DNA from: Acanthamoeba sp. SK_2022b
Lineage: Eukaryota > Discosea > Longamoebia > Acanthamoebidae
Length of the DNA: 64,000 nucleotides
NCBI GenBank assembly: GCA_027943245.1
Contig: JANDJZ010000050.1
Coordinates: 62,001 to 126,000 of the forward strand
Direction: 5' to 3'
Positions within the stretch are counted from its first letter, which is position 1. Each line of letters opens with the position of its first letter. Below, piece by piece: positions 1 to 12,373 of this stretch. Under the pieces are notes generated by a model. It was given only the letters and a program-made list of their open reading frames with translations, did no database searches and was not told where the DNA came from. The translations under genes were made by a program, and so were the position numbers.

Positions 1-3000
1 GGCCGTAGACGCAGTCCCGATTGTATCCGAACTCCAATTCGTCGTGGACCAGCGTTGAAGGAGTCTGGCGGTGCTGCGCGTAGACGAATTGGGAAGGACG
101 CGGTGGCGGTGTCGAGAAAGACGAGCCGTGTGTTGCGGAGGGCGGCGACCAAGACGAGGAGGACGATGGAGAGGATGAAGCGGACGACGCGCGGCTGTTG
201 TGGCGAGAAGAAGCGCGGGGATCCGCCAATGGAGGAGGTGTGGGAGGCACCGAATCTGCACGAGGGGCGTCGAGCTTGCACGCAGTGTATGTGCAGATGT
301 AGGTGAGCCAGTAGAAGGGCTCCTGGATCTTGCTGTCCTCAATGTACTGGAGCAGACTGCGCAGAGGTTTCCGCTTGTTCGCACCCACTAGCACGTCCAC
401 CTGGCGCATTGTTTGTTGATAACCGATGACGTGGCCGCCGCGTGAGACACACAGAACAGAACGAAAACATCGCACGAAGAACAAGAGGTACCGCGTTCTT
501 GACAAGAACGTAGTCGCTTGGCGTTAGCCCGTGGAGGCTGATCAGCATCATCGGCGCCGGCACGTTCAACAGGAAATTTACCAAGTCCCTGTACAGAACG
601 CACAAAACGGCTGTGGTTAGGGGCAGGTAACGATCAAAAATGGCATGGGTACGGGTGGTATACTCTGCAGCCTTGACATCCCTGTTGAGCCCCAACAGGT
701 TGCATATCATTGCGCGCAGCGCGTAGTTGAAGGTCATCAACATGTTGTACGTCTGAACGACCACACGATCAGAAGGAGGACAGTCAGACGCAATCGCTCG
801 GTGCGAAAAATAACACAATATTGGTGAACACAAATGTGAAGATGCGTGCCTGAACGGAGGGCCTGTTAGCTGTCTTCATCGCGTTCTTGAGATCCTTCTC
901 GAGTTGGAGAGACGTGTTGAGTTGGGCAAAGAGGGTGTCCCTTCGTTCACGCTTATCGCTGGTCTCCTCTTCTGCAGGAGAAACCAAAAGATTCCAAGAA
1001 TGTCAGAGTAAGTTATTCACGGGTGGAGTGTGCGTGTTGGGGTGGGGAGGGCGGGTACTTGATCGTAGCACGGTGACGGAGGACAGCACGTATTGGAACA
1101 TCACGTTCGCTGTCTGAAAGTTTTGCGCCCACTCCATGCTTGCGGGCCTCTTCAAGTTCTTAAAGTTTTTCCAAGTGCGACGATACGGGGGATACTTCTT
1201 GCTCTCTTCGATGAGCTCCACCTTTCTTTGCGCTGTGTTGTTGCTCTCCAAGCTGGCGCACGAGACGTGCATTAGTCCAACTCACGTAGAGCGTTCTCCT
1301 GGTGTGCCCTGCACTTACCTTAACAAGAGCCAGTAAACCTCGTCGTTATACGCTTGGAGGTGATTACAGATGTCGAGTCCAGTCCTAACGTAGTTGAGCT
1401 GAGTGCGCTTGCCTGTCATTGAACGAACGTGCCATCAGTCTTTCGATGCCTGGTATGCGCCCGCTGTTAGGCTTTTACCTTCTTCGACGGTGTGGGCGTA
1501 GAAGGTGACCCACCACCCAAAGGCAACCAGACCGGCGGCCACATCGTATTCCTTGGCGTCTATCATGCTCAAGTGTTCCCTTGCCTGGCGTGCCCGATTC
1601 AACCACTCCCCGGTGAGCGCCACTTCTTGCATGCGCGGGGGATGAGCCACGGCGTACCAGGTTGTAGAACGATCGCGAGTAGCCCCAGTCCCCGTTCAGA
1701 AAGCTCGCTGCACGCGAATGAACGAGGCAAAATGTTCTTATCAGACGATGGACACAAAAACAGTTTGGGCGAAGCTTGGATGGGTGGGAAGGGAGCCTGG
1801 GAGACATACCTACGCAGAGCATGAGCAAGCACGAGAAGGAAAGGGAACTCCTCTCCTTCTTTCCCTCCTCGTCGAGGAGAATGTACTTGATCAGCGGCGA
1901 CTTCATGCTGGCTGGGTTGGTCGGCGTCAAGCCCCACAACTCGTTTCGATACAGATCTCTGGGGGTGGCGCTCATGAGAGAAAAGACCACAGCGCATCAG
2001 AAGGATGGCGTAGTACCTGTACTCACGAATGACGGTCATGAGATTCATAGAGACCTGTCCGTTGTTCAGATTCATGCGGAAGTCGCGGTGCGTTCTCACC
2101 TGCACCCGCTTGCTACTTTGCGACGAGATGACAGGGAGGCCTTCATACTCCTCCTCCTCGTCTTCCTCCTCGTCTTCGCTCTCCTCCTCCTCCACAAAGC
2201 TGAAAGAGCTCTTTCCAGCTCCCGCCTCTTCTTTAACTTCACCATGTTCTCCCGCGTGCCTCTTCCTCAGCACCGAAAGTGTTTGTGCTGTTGTTGTTTT
2301 GCGAGCAGCGTCGTTAGCGCACACGTCGCCCTCAGTCCACACAAAGGAGGATGTCCATACGCGTTTCCATCACGAAGCAAATAGGCTGCGGCGCTTGGTA
2401 TTCTGTCTGTTTAGAGTTACGGCTCTTGGACGAGGGCTTCCTCTGCGACTTGACCGCTCGCGAAGGGTCTCCGTGCCTACCGCGCGTGATTAGTAGAGTG
2501 TGGATGACGAGGCAACGCTGTCACACAGGAGACCTCCAGGCCGAAGGGCGTACCGGAGCACGATGCCAGCATAATGGGACACGCTCGCCTGACCACGCGA
2601 ACCGAGTCGACGGTAGCCGGCCTCGGGAAAGAGATTCTACTCGGCGAGGCCAAGGACGCAATAAGTCACCACAGCACGATGCGAATGACGAGACGAGGTG
2701 ACCGGGTACCTTGACAATCTTGCCAAAGTTGGCCAGGTCTTTGGGCGGGATGCATTGGGACTCGCAGAAGGCCTTGTACCGGTTGTGCATCTCAGCTCGG
2801 TCGATCTCGCCTTCGCCCTTGACATAGGTCTCCAGCATCCTGCCGAAAGATTGAGCAAGTCAACAAAGATGCTCGACCTTCGTGAAGGTTCCCTCCTCAC
2901 ATGGATGGTTCTCGCGTGGGGCGCCACATTTGGACAGAACTCCGATGGAGAATTTGCCATCCACGAGTTGGCTTCCTTTTGTCAGCCGGCCTTGCCACTT

Positions 3001-3293
3001 ACACCGCGTGTTACACGCCGACAAGGGCGCTATTTTGGGGCTACTTGGCACCACGGGCTCCCCGTATGTCCAGCCACCAAACAGCGCGTCGGAGATGGAG
3101 CAAAAAGATTTGGTGCGTAATCAAAGGCCAAAACTTTTTCGGGCGTAGGGAAGAGGAAGAGGAAGAGGAGGTGGCCGTACCATTGCTTGACCTCGGGCGG
3201 GATGTTGGGTTGGGTAGGCCTCTTGGCGTTGGGTTGATCGCCCTGGTTCTGGTTGGTTTTGCGTCTCATGTCGCGAGGGACGGCAGGGTCCAT
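1..3293 (-). CDS. RFX-type winged-helix DNA-binding protein, paralogue 1 (C-terminus cut by left edge)
   Basis: This is the first of three tandem paralogues. The ATG at 3293 starts a short basic exon ending PEVKQW, with the Trp codon split by an intron (tg|g). The RFX domain resumes near 2844 as MLETYVKGEGEI...ANFGKIVK and finishes near 2580-2640 as FPEAGYRRLGSRG...SHYAGI. RFX domains bind X-box DNA in the nucleus. An acidic Glu/Asp-rich linker (about 2130-2220) follows, then a long region conserved with the other two copies (for example WGLTPTNPASMK near 1920 and KYPPYRRTWKN near 1170). The end, read continuously from about 410 to base 1, is Ser/Pro-rich and no stop is reached, so the gene is partial. 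The second wing differs from the RFX consensus: the usual SKYHY is replaced by ASVSHY. The target genes are unknown. RFX assignment is firm; internal exons are only partly resolved. Confidence 0.8.
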
Positions 3294-3654
3294 CGTGCGG
3301 GTAGCAGCTGTGTGGCGTGTCTGGGCAGACTTAATCCTTCCTGCTCTCTTACGTCTTCTCCTCTATGGTGTTATGCCGTGTTGTTGTTGTTGTGCCCTCG
3401 GCCGCCTGTCTTCTACTGTCTTGTGGCTGCGGGAAGGCCAACGACATCGCCGGCATGAATTCCTGCGCCCACCCAGCTAGCGAAATCGTCCGGAACACCC
3501 TGTGTGCGACTTGTCAACCATGACGCCAATTACAAGCACCGAATACTTGGAATGTTACAACTAAAAAAGTGATGTGCTATTCTGGGCGTGTGGCGTGGAA
3601 CCGAGCACCGAGCAGCGGAGAGTGACACGCCTAGGCGACCACCAAGGGTGAGCC
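3294..3654. other. Intergenic gap between RFX paralogues 1 and 2
   Basis: This 361-bp stretch lies between the start of paralogue 1 and the stop of paralogue 2, both on the minus strand. It should hold the promoter and 5' UTR of paralogue 1 and the 3' UTR of paralogue 2. I see no further coding exon, RNA gene or clear core-promoter motif. Confidence 0.5.
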
Positions 3655-6628
3655 TCAGCACTGAGAGCCGCCAATCGTTGCGGCCGCTGCTGGCGCCAGA
3701 GAGCCACAACAGTCACAGGACAAGGCTGTGGCGTTCGGGAGCAGCGAAACAGGGAAAGACGGGAGGTAGCTGCGCAGGTCTGCGGAAGCGGTGATGTCGA
3801 GCGAGAAGCCCTGACCATTTCCTGCCGGGCGTGTAGAAGAGGCAGAGCAGGTTTCCACTACGGTGGGTGGCGCTGAGTGCGAAGAAGAAGAGGAAGGCGG
3901 AGGCGGTGAGGACGGGCAGACGAGCACAGAACTGGGCGACGTCCACAAGGGAAAAGCAGGGGCCATAGCCATCGATTGCTTGATTACCGAGCGCAGCGTT
4001 TTTACCCACAGATAGCGGTCGGCGAAGGGCCTTAGGGTATCAACAAGCCAATGTAGTGGTTCGAGCTGTTGGTGCCATATCAACACTTTGAACTGTGCAC
4101 AGCAACGGGTATCAGCGGAAAGGCGGGCCAACGGCAAGAGAGCTATCTATGATCTGCGCTTACGGCGTTGGACAGGAGCACATCGTTGCTCGGCCGGTTC
4201 CGCAGGGCAATGAGCATGGCGCTCCTCGGCACGCAAACTAGATCGAAGATGAAACGTCTACACGTTACACGTTGTTAGCAACACCGACTGGCCAGTCTCG
4301 CTCGTGCGCCGTGACCTAATCCGAGGGAATGGGTGCGGGTGAGTACAGGGCGGCATCAAGCCTGTGGGGTGAGTCGATGACTGATAGGATGAGTGCGCGC
4401 TGGCCAGCCAAGATGCACGTCTGCATGTCGTAGGTCTAGGCTTCGCGCGTTAGCGCGTTGTTAATCGGACGTGACGCAAGAAACCTCGCGCTCGGTACCG
4501 TCGTGATGGGCATTGGTTCAGTCTCACGGGCGTGCTCGATGAGCGCTTCCAATCCGACGATGGTATCGAGCTGACCTCGCAGCTGGTCGTGTATATGCTG
4601 CCGTTCCTCTGGGCTAATCATGTCTGCGCGTTGAGCCATAAGAAAGGTCCCACTGGGCAGACAGTCATGAAGAGGTAGGTACCTACCCTTGTTCAGGCGG
4701 GATACATTGTGGTATAAAAAGACGTCGATTTGAATCAGCCCCGCGTGTACTGTAGCCGATGTTGGTCTGAGAGGCCTGAAAAATCCCACACACGCGAGTG
4801 AGCACGCACGGTCGCCTGGCCTCAACTCCTGGCACCGTGCGGAAACCTGCGGCTAGCACGAATCGCATACCTCATGGACTGCTTAAAGGGCTTCCAACTG
4901 CGCCTGTATGGTGGCCGCAGTTTGGCCTTGGCCACGAGGCCGGCCTCCTCCCCCTCGGCGCCCTTCGATGCGCACATCAAGCTGAGCAGAGTGGATATCT
5001 ATCAATTCACAGCATGCCCCCCCCCCAAAGGTGGGCATCATGTGCGCTACCTCACTAAGTTGAAGTAGGTAAAGTCGTTGCATGCGTCGAGCCGCTGACA
5101 TATCGCGGCTCCCAACGTAGCATAGTACACCACGCTCTCTCGTCCTGGAGAGTACTCCCCGTCCCCAAGTTTCATCAACAGGTCAGCGAGAGGTCTGGCC
5201 TATATACCATGGAGACGCGCACCATAGAGCAGGCTGTCTGAATAAAAGCGAGAGAACCAGGCGAAGGGAGAGATGGCGCAGGCGACGTCGAAATCGGTCT
5301 GGTCGAACACAGCTTTCAGATGGAGTCTAGCCTGCGAAATGGAGTAGCAGCGATCGATCAGTTTTGGCCTCAGGGGGCAGGCCTGTGCAATTCCCATTGA
5401 GAATGGCGATCTACCTTGTGGAACAGCTCCCTCGCGTAGTCCCAGTTCTCTGCAAAGAAGTTGGCTATGGATCACATACGCACACGATGACAGTCAGCCC
5501 GAGTTTCCCATCACCCAAAAGATATGGTACCGATGCTGAGCATGACCAAGCAGGAGAACGAAAGCGAAGTCATCTCGCAGTCGCCGTTTGATAGCACACT
5601 CACTACGTATGAGCCGGGTCTTCATGCAAGCTGGATTGACCGGCGCCAGGGCCCAATACTCACGTCGAAACATGTCCCTACATGTTTCGGAGGTAGAAGA
5701 AAGGCCATGAACAGAGCACATACGAGACGATGACTATACCTCAGCCAGATCACCTGGTTATCGAATGCCATACTGACGTCGGGGTCGCGGAAGTGGAAGC
5801 CCGCTGCCCCGCCGCGCCCTCGTGCGCCCCTCGCGGATGGCGTATGTGATTGTGAAGAGGCCTTCTCCTCGACGTCGCTGCTCTCCCCTGCCCGATCTCG
5901 CTTGTCGCCTTCGTTGAGAGTGAGCAGCCCCAATCTCTGGGCATCAATGGCGTAACACAGTGAGTGGGTACCAAGAACACACACCAGCCCCACGCTTCGG
6001 GCGCTTGACTTAGCGTTGTCGTTATCGTCGCCCGTGAAGGCGGTCATGCCACAGGTTTCTCCCGGTCTGCGGCGCAAGTAGGGCTTGGGCTCTTCGGCGT
6101 CTAGTGGCTGGTTCTTGGCCCGGAGGTGAAGGTAGTACATCTTATTACTGCCTCGCTTGCCCAGTCGTCTGTGGCTCACCTCTCCAAACATGGCCTACGG
6201 GCATGGACGAAGATGATGAGCAGGTGACCCTAACCCACGTAGCTCTGCGGGCTCTCACCTTGATGATCTTGCCCAGGCAAGCTGCCTGCCTTGGACGCTG
6301 CCCTATGGTGGAGCAGAAGGCAGCAAAAGCGTCATTCACGTCCTCTCGTCGCGCCAAGCTGCCCGGGTGGTATTCGTAGTGGGCATTCAGCCTGACACCG
6401 CGTTGCAGGTCGGTTAGTTCTTACGCTTGAAAGCAACGTAACGGATACTTTGCACAAGATGAAGCTGCCCAACCACGTCGCGGCTCCTTCAGCAGAGACA
6501 AGCGGGAGGGGAGACCGTGTCGCACGGTGCGAGCCACAGCCTGCGTGACTGCCTCTCTCCTCCATTTTTGCTTGTCTTCGCGTGCCGTGCTGGGCGTCCT
6601 TTGCCGGCAGTTCGGGCAGGCCCTCCAT
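3655..6628 (-). CDS. RFX-type winged-helix DNA-binding protein, paralogue 2
   Basis: The ATG at 6628 begins an exon ending EGAATW, whose Trp codon is split by an intron (tg|GTTGGG) exactly as in the two neighbours. It continues LNAHYEYHPG...CLGKIIK (about 6390-6260) and, after another intron, AMFGEVSHRRLGKRGSNKMY (about 6200-6140), which completes the RFX winged helix. The downstream region matches the neighbours: an acidic/basic linker, YWALAPVNPACMKTRL near 5640, FDVACAISPFAWFSRF near 5270 and VLIWHQQLEPLHWLV near 4060. The protein ends with a Ser/Pro-rich tail and a stop at 3655. It is probably a nuclear sequence-specific regulator. It lacks the long basic N-terminal extension of paralogue 3. 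Exon joins in the middle are not all resolved. Confidence 0.78.
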
Positions 6629-6727
6629 GCTTGCCTTGATGTTGCTACCACTCGGGCCGTTTCTCCTTGTAACCGCGGTAATTATTTACACCAATTTATA
6701 TTTAAAAAATACCAGAAAAATGATTCG

Positions 6728-9700
6728 CTAGGTTGTGTGGTCTGGAGGTGGCTGGTTGCTGTAGTGGTGGCCCTGCGAGTGCTGTGACGTTGTATGATCG
6801 TTGGAATGGGGCGCGGCCGATAGGGAGGAGAAGGGCGACGTGGACGACGAGGGCGATGGAGAAGAGGAGAGAAACGCTTCGAGCAGGCTCATGTCGTCCA
6901 ACGCCCGCGAAAGCGACGGTGACGGCTGCTGGGTTTCGGGCGCGATCGGCCTGAACGTGGTTGACCGAGAGAGCAGCGATGGCGACAGCTCGGGCGAGAT
7001 TGTCGGGTAGGCCGCGGAGCCGGCGTGGAACGGGGCCGTGGACGGCGGGACCGTGGGCGACGTCGATGAGGACGATGACGTCGACGACGAGAGGAAGGCG
7101 GTTGGATGGTGCAGAGACTGATCTGCTGCGGGCAGCGACGACGACAACGCCGTCGACGATGACAAGGACGAAGACGAAGACGGGTCGGCGTAGAATATGT
7201 AGGAGTACGAGGCCGGCGAGGGCCGCCGGTCGGGCAGTGGCGAGGGCGCCGTCTGGTGGTGAGGGTGCTGCTGCTCGTACGCGACCTGCTGGTACGGGTG
7301 CGGGTGCTGAGGCTGGTGGTGCTGAGGCTGGAAGGAGGGCTGCTGCGACTGCGGTTGCGCGACGTTGTGGAGCGAGGAGAGCGAAGGCGCCGAGTTGGAG
7401 TAGAAAGCCGCAGCATCGTGAGGCGAGGGCTCGGAAGAGGCGGAGAGGAACGAGGAAGGCGGCAGCACGGAGTGCCCGGAGAAGGAGGATCCCGATGGCT
7501 GAGGATAGGAAAGCGATGATGTCGACGAAGAAAAGGAGAAAGAGGACGTCGAAGAAAATGAAAAAGAGGAGTGCGACCGCTGCCCGACTAGGGGCAGAGG
7601 CGGAGAGCTGTTCAGGAACGCGCGCTCGCCGCCAGGCGACTGGCGGAGGGCGGCGAGCGACTCCTGGACCGCCCGCTGCATGATGTCGTAGGTGGTGTGC
7701 ATCCATGGGAAGCGGGAGGTGAACGGGAAGATCGCCTCCATCAGAATCTTCAGGCCCTTGTACTCTCTGTAGCGAGCCAACACTTGCACCTGGTGGGCGA
7801 CATGTGCATGTCAGAATTTATAATCAAATGGGATAAAATGAAACAAATGAATAAATAAAAAACGAAGGAAGAACGAACTGTTGTGCGGATGAGCAGGAAG
7901 TTGTTGGAGGCGAGCTCGTGTAGGACCACGGCCATGATGGGACGATCAGCCAGAAGCAGCGTCTTCACCAACTCCCTACATGCGCCAGCGAAAACAGAAG
8001 CACCTCAGTCAGTAGGAGGCCCTGACTCACCGGCGTTACCAACTTGGCCGGCACAAGGGGCATGCCAACGACGCGTTCTTGTACCGGGCGGTTTCGATCT
8101 GTCGGGAGTTTTCGAGCAGCACGTTGATGAACGTGCGCATGGCGTAGTAGTAGGCGGCCATCATGTCTCTCACCTGCCCCAAGAAACCGAAGAATTTTGG
8201 AAAGAAGATTAGTTTATCACGACCAGATAATCAGACAGTAGCCACGCCAATAAACATAATAATGAGGCTCTGTGGTTCACCTGTTGGTCCTGGGCGTGCA
8301 CTAGGCTCTGCTCGGCCTCTCGAATACGGCCCAGCTGGACCATCAGCCCATGCTTGATACGCAGGTCCTCCTCCGGCAGAAGGGGGAGGCCTGCCACCGC
8401 AGTTCACGTTGGGACGCGTTAGCCCGCTGTGGAGGTGACAGTAGAGATTTGACGCTGTCATGGTGGTTACCTCGAAGGAGGGGAACGCTAAGCGAGAAGA
8501 TGGTGCCGAAGATCTCGCCTGTCTGATCGTACGCGAACGCTATCCGGCCTCTGCTGACGTCGGATAGAGCGATGACAAGTCAGTGCACATCCACACACGG
8601 GTCTCCAGGAACGCGTATGCCTTGCGAACCGTTGGAGGCGCGTGTTCTTCCACTTCTTTTGGTAGGGCGGATAGGCGCGTGTCTTGGCGATAGCGTCGCT
8701 CACGTTCTCCATCGACTTGACATGTAGCGTGCTGTGCGCGAGCGACGCACCCCGCCGTCGTCGAAAGGGAGTGGATGGAGTGAGCGACACATGGACCGAC
8801 CAATCATATTTCTGCTGTTGCAGGCAGAGTTGAGTAGCGGCCTCACCTGAGCAGGGCCCGGTTGGTCTCGTCGTTAAGGGCGCCCACCTGTTCGCATATC
8901 TTTGTACCAATCGTGCAGAAGTAAATCTGACGGTTACGACCTGCAGCGCCAACGAAATAGGCCAACCACTGTCAGACATGGCTGGAAGACCGCGGGATTT
9001 GTGGGTGATCGGTTGCGCACCTTCCTCGGGTGTGGGCGAGAAGAACGTGGTGAGCCAGGCGAGAGGCACCAGCGCGCTCGCCACGTCGTAGTCGGACGAG
9101 TCGAACACGTAACTCAGGTGCTCTCTGGCCTAAAGGGAACACCGGACATTACCGTGGTTACCGTTCGGCTCTTTTGATTTTTCTGTTTTTATTTATTTAT
9201 TTAATTAATAGATTGGCAGTGATCAGATACCTTGTGGAAGAACTCCTCAGCCACGTCGAAATGTCCGACACCGAAGCTGGCTGTGCACGAGGACCGTTAA
9301 GAGATTGCCGGGCGCGAGTATGCAATCGAGAGCTATGTGGGTACGTACAAATGCTGATCATAACGCAGGCCGACAGAGAGAGCGAACTCCGCTCGAGTTG
9401 CCCGTCTTCCGTGGAAAAGAGGTAGTTGAGCAGGCGCATCTTGAGGCTCATCGGGTTGATGGGGATCAGGCTCCACGATATCTGCCTAAACCGATCCCTT
9501 TTGTTGCGCACGCACACACGCATGCACCAGTTGGCACGCGCCACGCGTGTTGGGATGGAGAGGGAGAGGGGCAGTACCGGTAGTAGCGCACAGCCATCAT
9601 AAGGTCCAAGTGCGCGTTGGCGTTCCAGATGGCGGGGTTGGTGGGCGGAGTGCTGATCATGGCGTTGCCTTGAGACGACGACAGCGCCGCCGAGGAGGGC

Positions 9701-11266
9701 GAGGAGCCCGAGCCCAGGAAAAGGCCGCGAGGCTCCTCCATCTCCTCGCGCGCGGTGGTCAGATGATCTCGCCTGCGCCACCGCCGTTCCCGCTCGCGGC
9801 CGGGGAACTTGGGCCGGTGCTGCGCCATCGGCACCACACCGCCTAACATGTTGGATGACCCGTTGTCGATCGCCAGCGGAAAGAACGCATCGCCTCCTTC
9901 AACCGCTTCACCAAACCCGTGCTGTGACAGCTGGTAGTCCATGGCTCCGCTCTGCTCGTCGATGTCGTCGTCGACATCGTAGTCATCCAAGTTGACGTTG
10001 TTGTCGTCTTTGACGGCGGCCATGCGATCGATTGACTCGTGCGGGTCATCCGGCAGTTCGTCGGGCTCGGCCTTAATCGCTTCGTGGACGCTGCCAGTTT
10101 GGGTCGCCGACGGCTCTAGCCTGACCTTGCGCTTGCGGATGTTGGCGTAGTGCATCTTGCTCTCGCCCCGCTTTCCCAGACGGCGCCAGCCCACATTCGG
10201 AAACACTCGCTGCGGGGAGCGGGACGGCAGATGTGTGCGAAAAAGGGCCGTTTCCGAATGAGCAACACAGAACCACGCAATTATTGGTCGCGTAACAGGG
10301 AGTGTAGCGACAACAAGGCACGTTCGTGTATACCTTGAATATCTTGCCCAGTGCCGCGTTGTTGGTGGGGAGATGGCCAGACTTGCTGCAGAACTCGAGG
10401 TAGTCGTCGTACACCTGGTAGCGACCGACCGTCTTGCCTTCCTTCTCCTCATACGTGTCCTGCAGCCTGCCGAAAGTGCCCCAGGCCACAAAAGCGCGGC
10501 ATTGAGGGCACATTCGTTGGTAGTGGTTCAACGCACAACAAAACCGCGTGTTCACTGGAATAAACAACCATACAAATAAACCTAATATCCCAAAACGGAT
10601 AATTACCAGGCCCTTATGCCCTAATAAGGGCTGTGTAATTCGGACGTTATGCTATCTTCCTATCTTCCGGGTATATCCCAAACATAAAAGAAGTTTTAAA
10701 AGAGAAATAAGAGAGGGGCAGTACCACTGCACGATGATGGGGAGGGTGCGCTCTCGCTCCAGCTTCTTTTTCGATTTTTTCCTCTTTCGCTTGGCTGTGG
10801 TTTGTTGGGCGGGGGGTCGGTTGCCGGCCTCATCTTCAGATTCTCCTTCGGGCGAGCTGTCGTCCTCCTCCTCCTCTTCCTCCTCCTCCTCCTCTTGCAG
10901 TCCGGACCCAGTGGACCGGTCGTCGTTGTCGTCTGCCTCCTCCATATTTCCCCTTGCTGCCCTGTTGTTGGGCTCCTCTTCTCGGTGACCTTCTTCCTCC
11001 TCTTCTTCTTCCCTTTTCCTCACTTTTCTTCGTCGTTGGTCCCTCTTCCTCTTTCTCTTCCTCCGTTCGTCGCGTGTCTCCGCGTCTGGCAACACCTGTC
11101 GTCGCTTGGTGTTGCTGTGGGTGCCTTCTTCGTCTTCCTCAACGGCGGGAGACGCTGGCGACGAAGAGGAGGAGGATGTCGTGGTGGGTGATGCGTCCCG
11201 GAGTGACGTTGCCCCGCGTCGGCCTCCCAGCGACCTCTTGCCCTTCTGGCCGCCGGTCACCTTCAT
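6728..11266 (-). CDS. RFX-type winged-helix DNA-binding protein, paralogue 3 (longest copy)
   Basis: This is the best preserved RFX copy. I place the start at the ATG at 11266 because an acceptor-like TTCTCAG lies just upstream; an in-frame ATG at 11335 or an upstream exon are alternatives. The N-terminus is Lys/Arg- and Glu-rich (likely nuclear localisation) and ends LPIIVQW, with the Trp codon split by an intron. Then come LQDTYEEKEGKTVGRYQVYD (about 10460), LGKIFK, and RVFPNVGWRRLGKRGESKMH (about 10210-10150), matching the RFX recognition helix and wing. An acidic linker (10080-9850) is followed by the shared regions: LIPINPMSLKMRLL near 9460, DYDVASALVPLAWLTTFF near 9080 and YPPYQKKWKN near 8670. 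The last exon (about 7790-6728) holds a roughly 300-residue tail rich in Ser, Pro, Gln and His, typical of a disordered activation region. Binding sites are unknown. Confidence 0.83.
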
Positions 11267-12371
11267 TAAGGTTCTGAGAACAGAGGAAACAACCGTGTGA
11301 GTGAACACGCCCGCCATATTTACATTTACAGACACCTAGGTGTGTGTGTGTGTTCGATCTGAGTGGCGTGAGTGGTCGGCAGTGGTGGTGCCACATACGT
11401 CTACCAAGCTGAGCCTTTGGAGTTTGCTGAGTGTGGCGAGACCTGGGCCGCAAGAAACCTATGAGAGGTTGTGAATGTGAGGGATGTGGTGTGGTGGATG
11501 ACAGCTGCAAGCAAAGCTGTTCGCTTATGTACAGCCTGGCTGTCAAAGGGGTGATGGGGCTGATAGACGGCCCAGCTTAAGGAAAGGTGAAGGCGATACC
11601 GCAGCCAAAAGAGCGTGTGACGCCTTGACAAGGGAAGCCGCGAAACCTGAACCGCCGCCGAAACGGGCCGTACCTCCTGTCGGACCTTGACACCCCGGCC
11701 GGGCGTCCGGGCTTCTGTTCTGTTCTGTTCTATTCGATTCTGTTGCGTGCTCTGCGGATGGTCCTACAAGCTGGTGGCTCTGATGCCTTCTGATAGGTGG
11801 TTGTGGCGTCTCAGCACATATGTGGGCTCAGTTCGGCGCCCGGTAGATCCCACCGAGTTGCGGCGTGGGCGCCGACGCACATTTTTCGGCCCGTTCAATT
11901 GCTACTATTGGTAGGACGATATCGGAAAAAGCCCCATTGGTTGGAGAAAAAGCCCCAGTGGTAGGGTAGATGTATATATCATGTTTATAAAATGGATCAC
12001 CACGCAACTAGAGCCCAAGAGAGCTCGTTTCGAAAAGGAGATACCCGGCAGATCAATGCGGGCGCGGGTGTTTCCGGCCCTCCGGGCACTTTAGCCCTAT
12101 TGGCACAAGGTGTGGAAAGCTGAGGGCCAACCGGGAATTGTCAGTCAGGCACAACGGCGAGCTAACATGTTCCAGGCATGTGTCACTCTGTACGGCATTA
12201 TATACTAAACCAATAGGGAAGGCGGTTAACACGTGCAGTGGAATAAGTAGCGTTTATAAGTGCCAGCTGTACAGATGTGAACGATCAGCGCCCATTACAA
12301 GAACATGGTATTGGTCAATGGCTGCTGATTAGTCTCCAATAGGTGAAACCTCTCTCTCGCTCTCTCTCTCT
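11267..12371. other. Largest intergenic gap, no gene recognised
   Basis: About 1.1 kb between the start of RFX paralogue 3 and the stop of the BAR-SH3 gene. It could contain a 5' non-coding exon of the RFX gene near 11300-11550. It includes a TTCTG-rich stretch at 11711-11735, an imperfect tandem pair of GAAAAAGCCCCA at about 11924-11970, and a TC microsatellite at 12352-12373 next to the BAR-SH3 stop codon. The short open frames here look random. Confidence 0.5.
11924..11970. repeat. Imperfect tandem repeat, GAAAAAGCCCCA units
   Basis: Two copies of a unit reading GAAAAAGCCCC(A)TTGG / GAAAAAGCCCCAGTGG sit side by side in the intergenic region. Their role is unknown; a regulatory site is possible but not shown. 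Confidence 0.55.
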
Positions 12372-12373
12372 CT
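12352..12373. repeat. TC microsatellite
   Basis: A short TCTC tract with one interruption (gctctctc) overlaps the stop codon side of the BAR-SH3 gene. It is simple sequence. Confidence 0.7.

Noticed and set aside
6961..7683. Long Arg/Ala-rich plus-strand open frame
   Set aside because: It is the antisense shadow of the Ser/Pro-rich last exon of RFX paralogue 3; composition follows from the GC-rich complementary codons and there is no recognisable domain.
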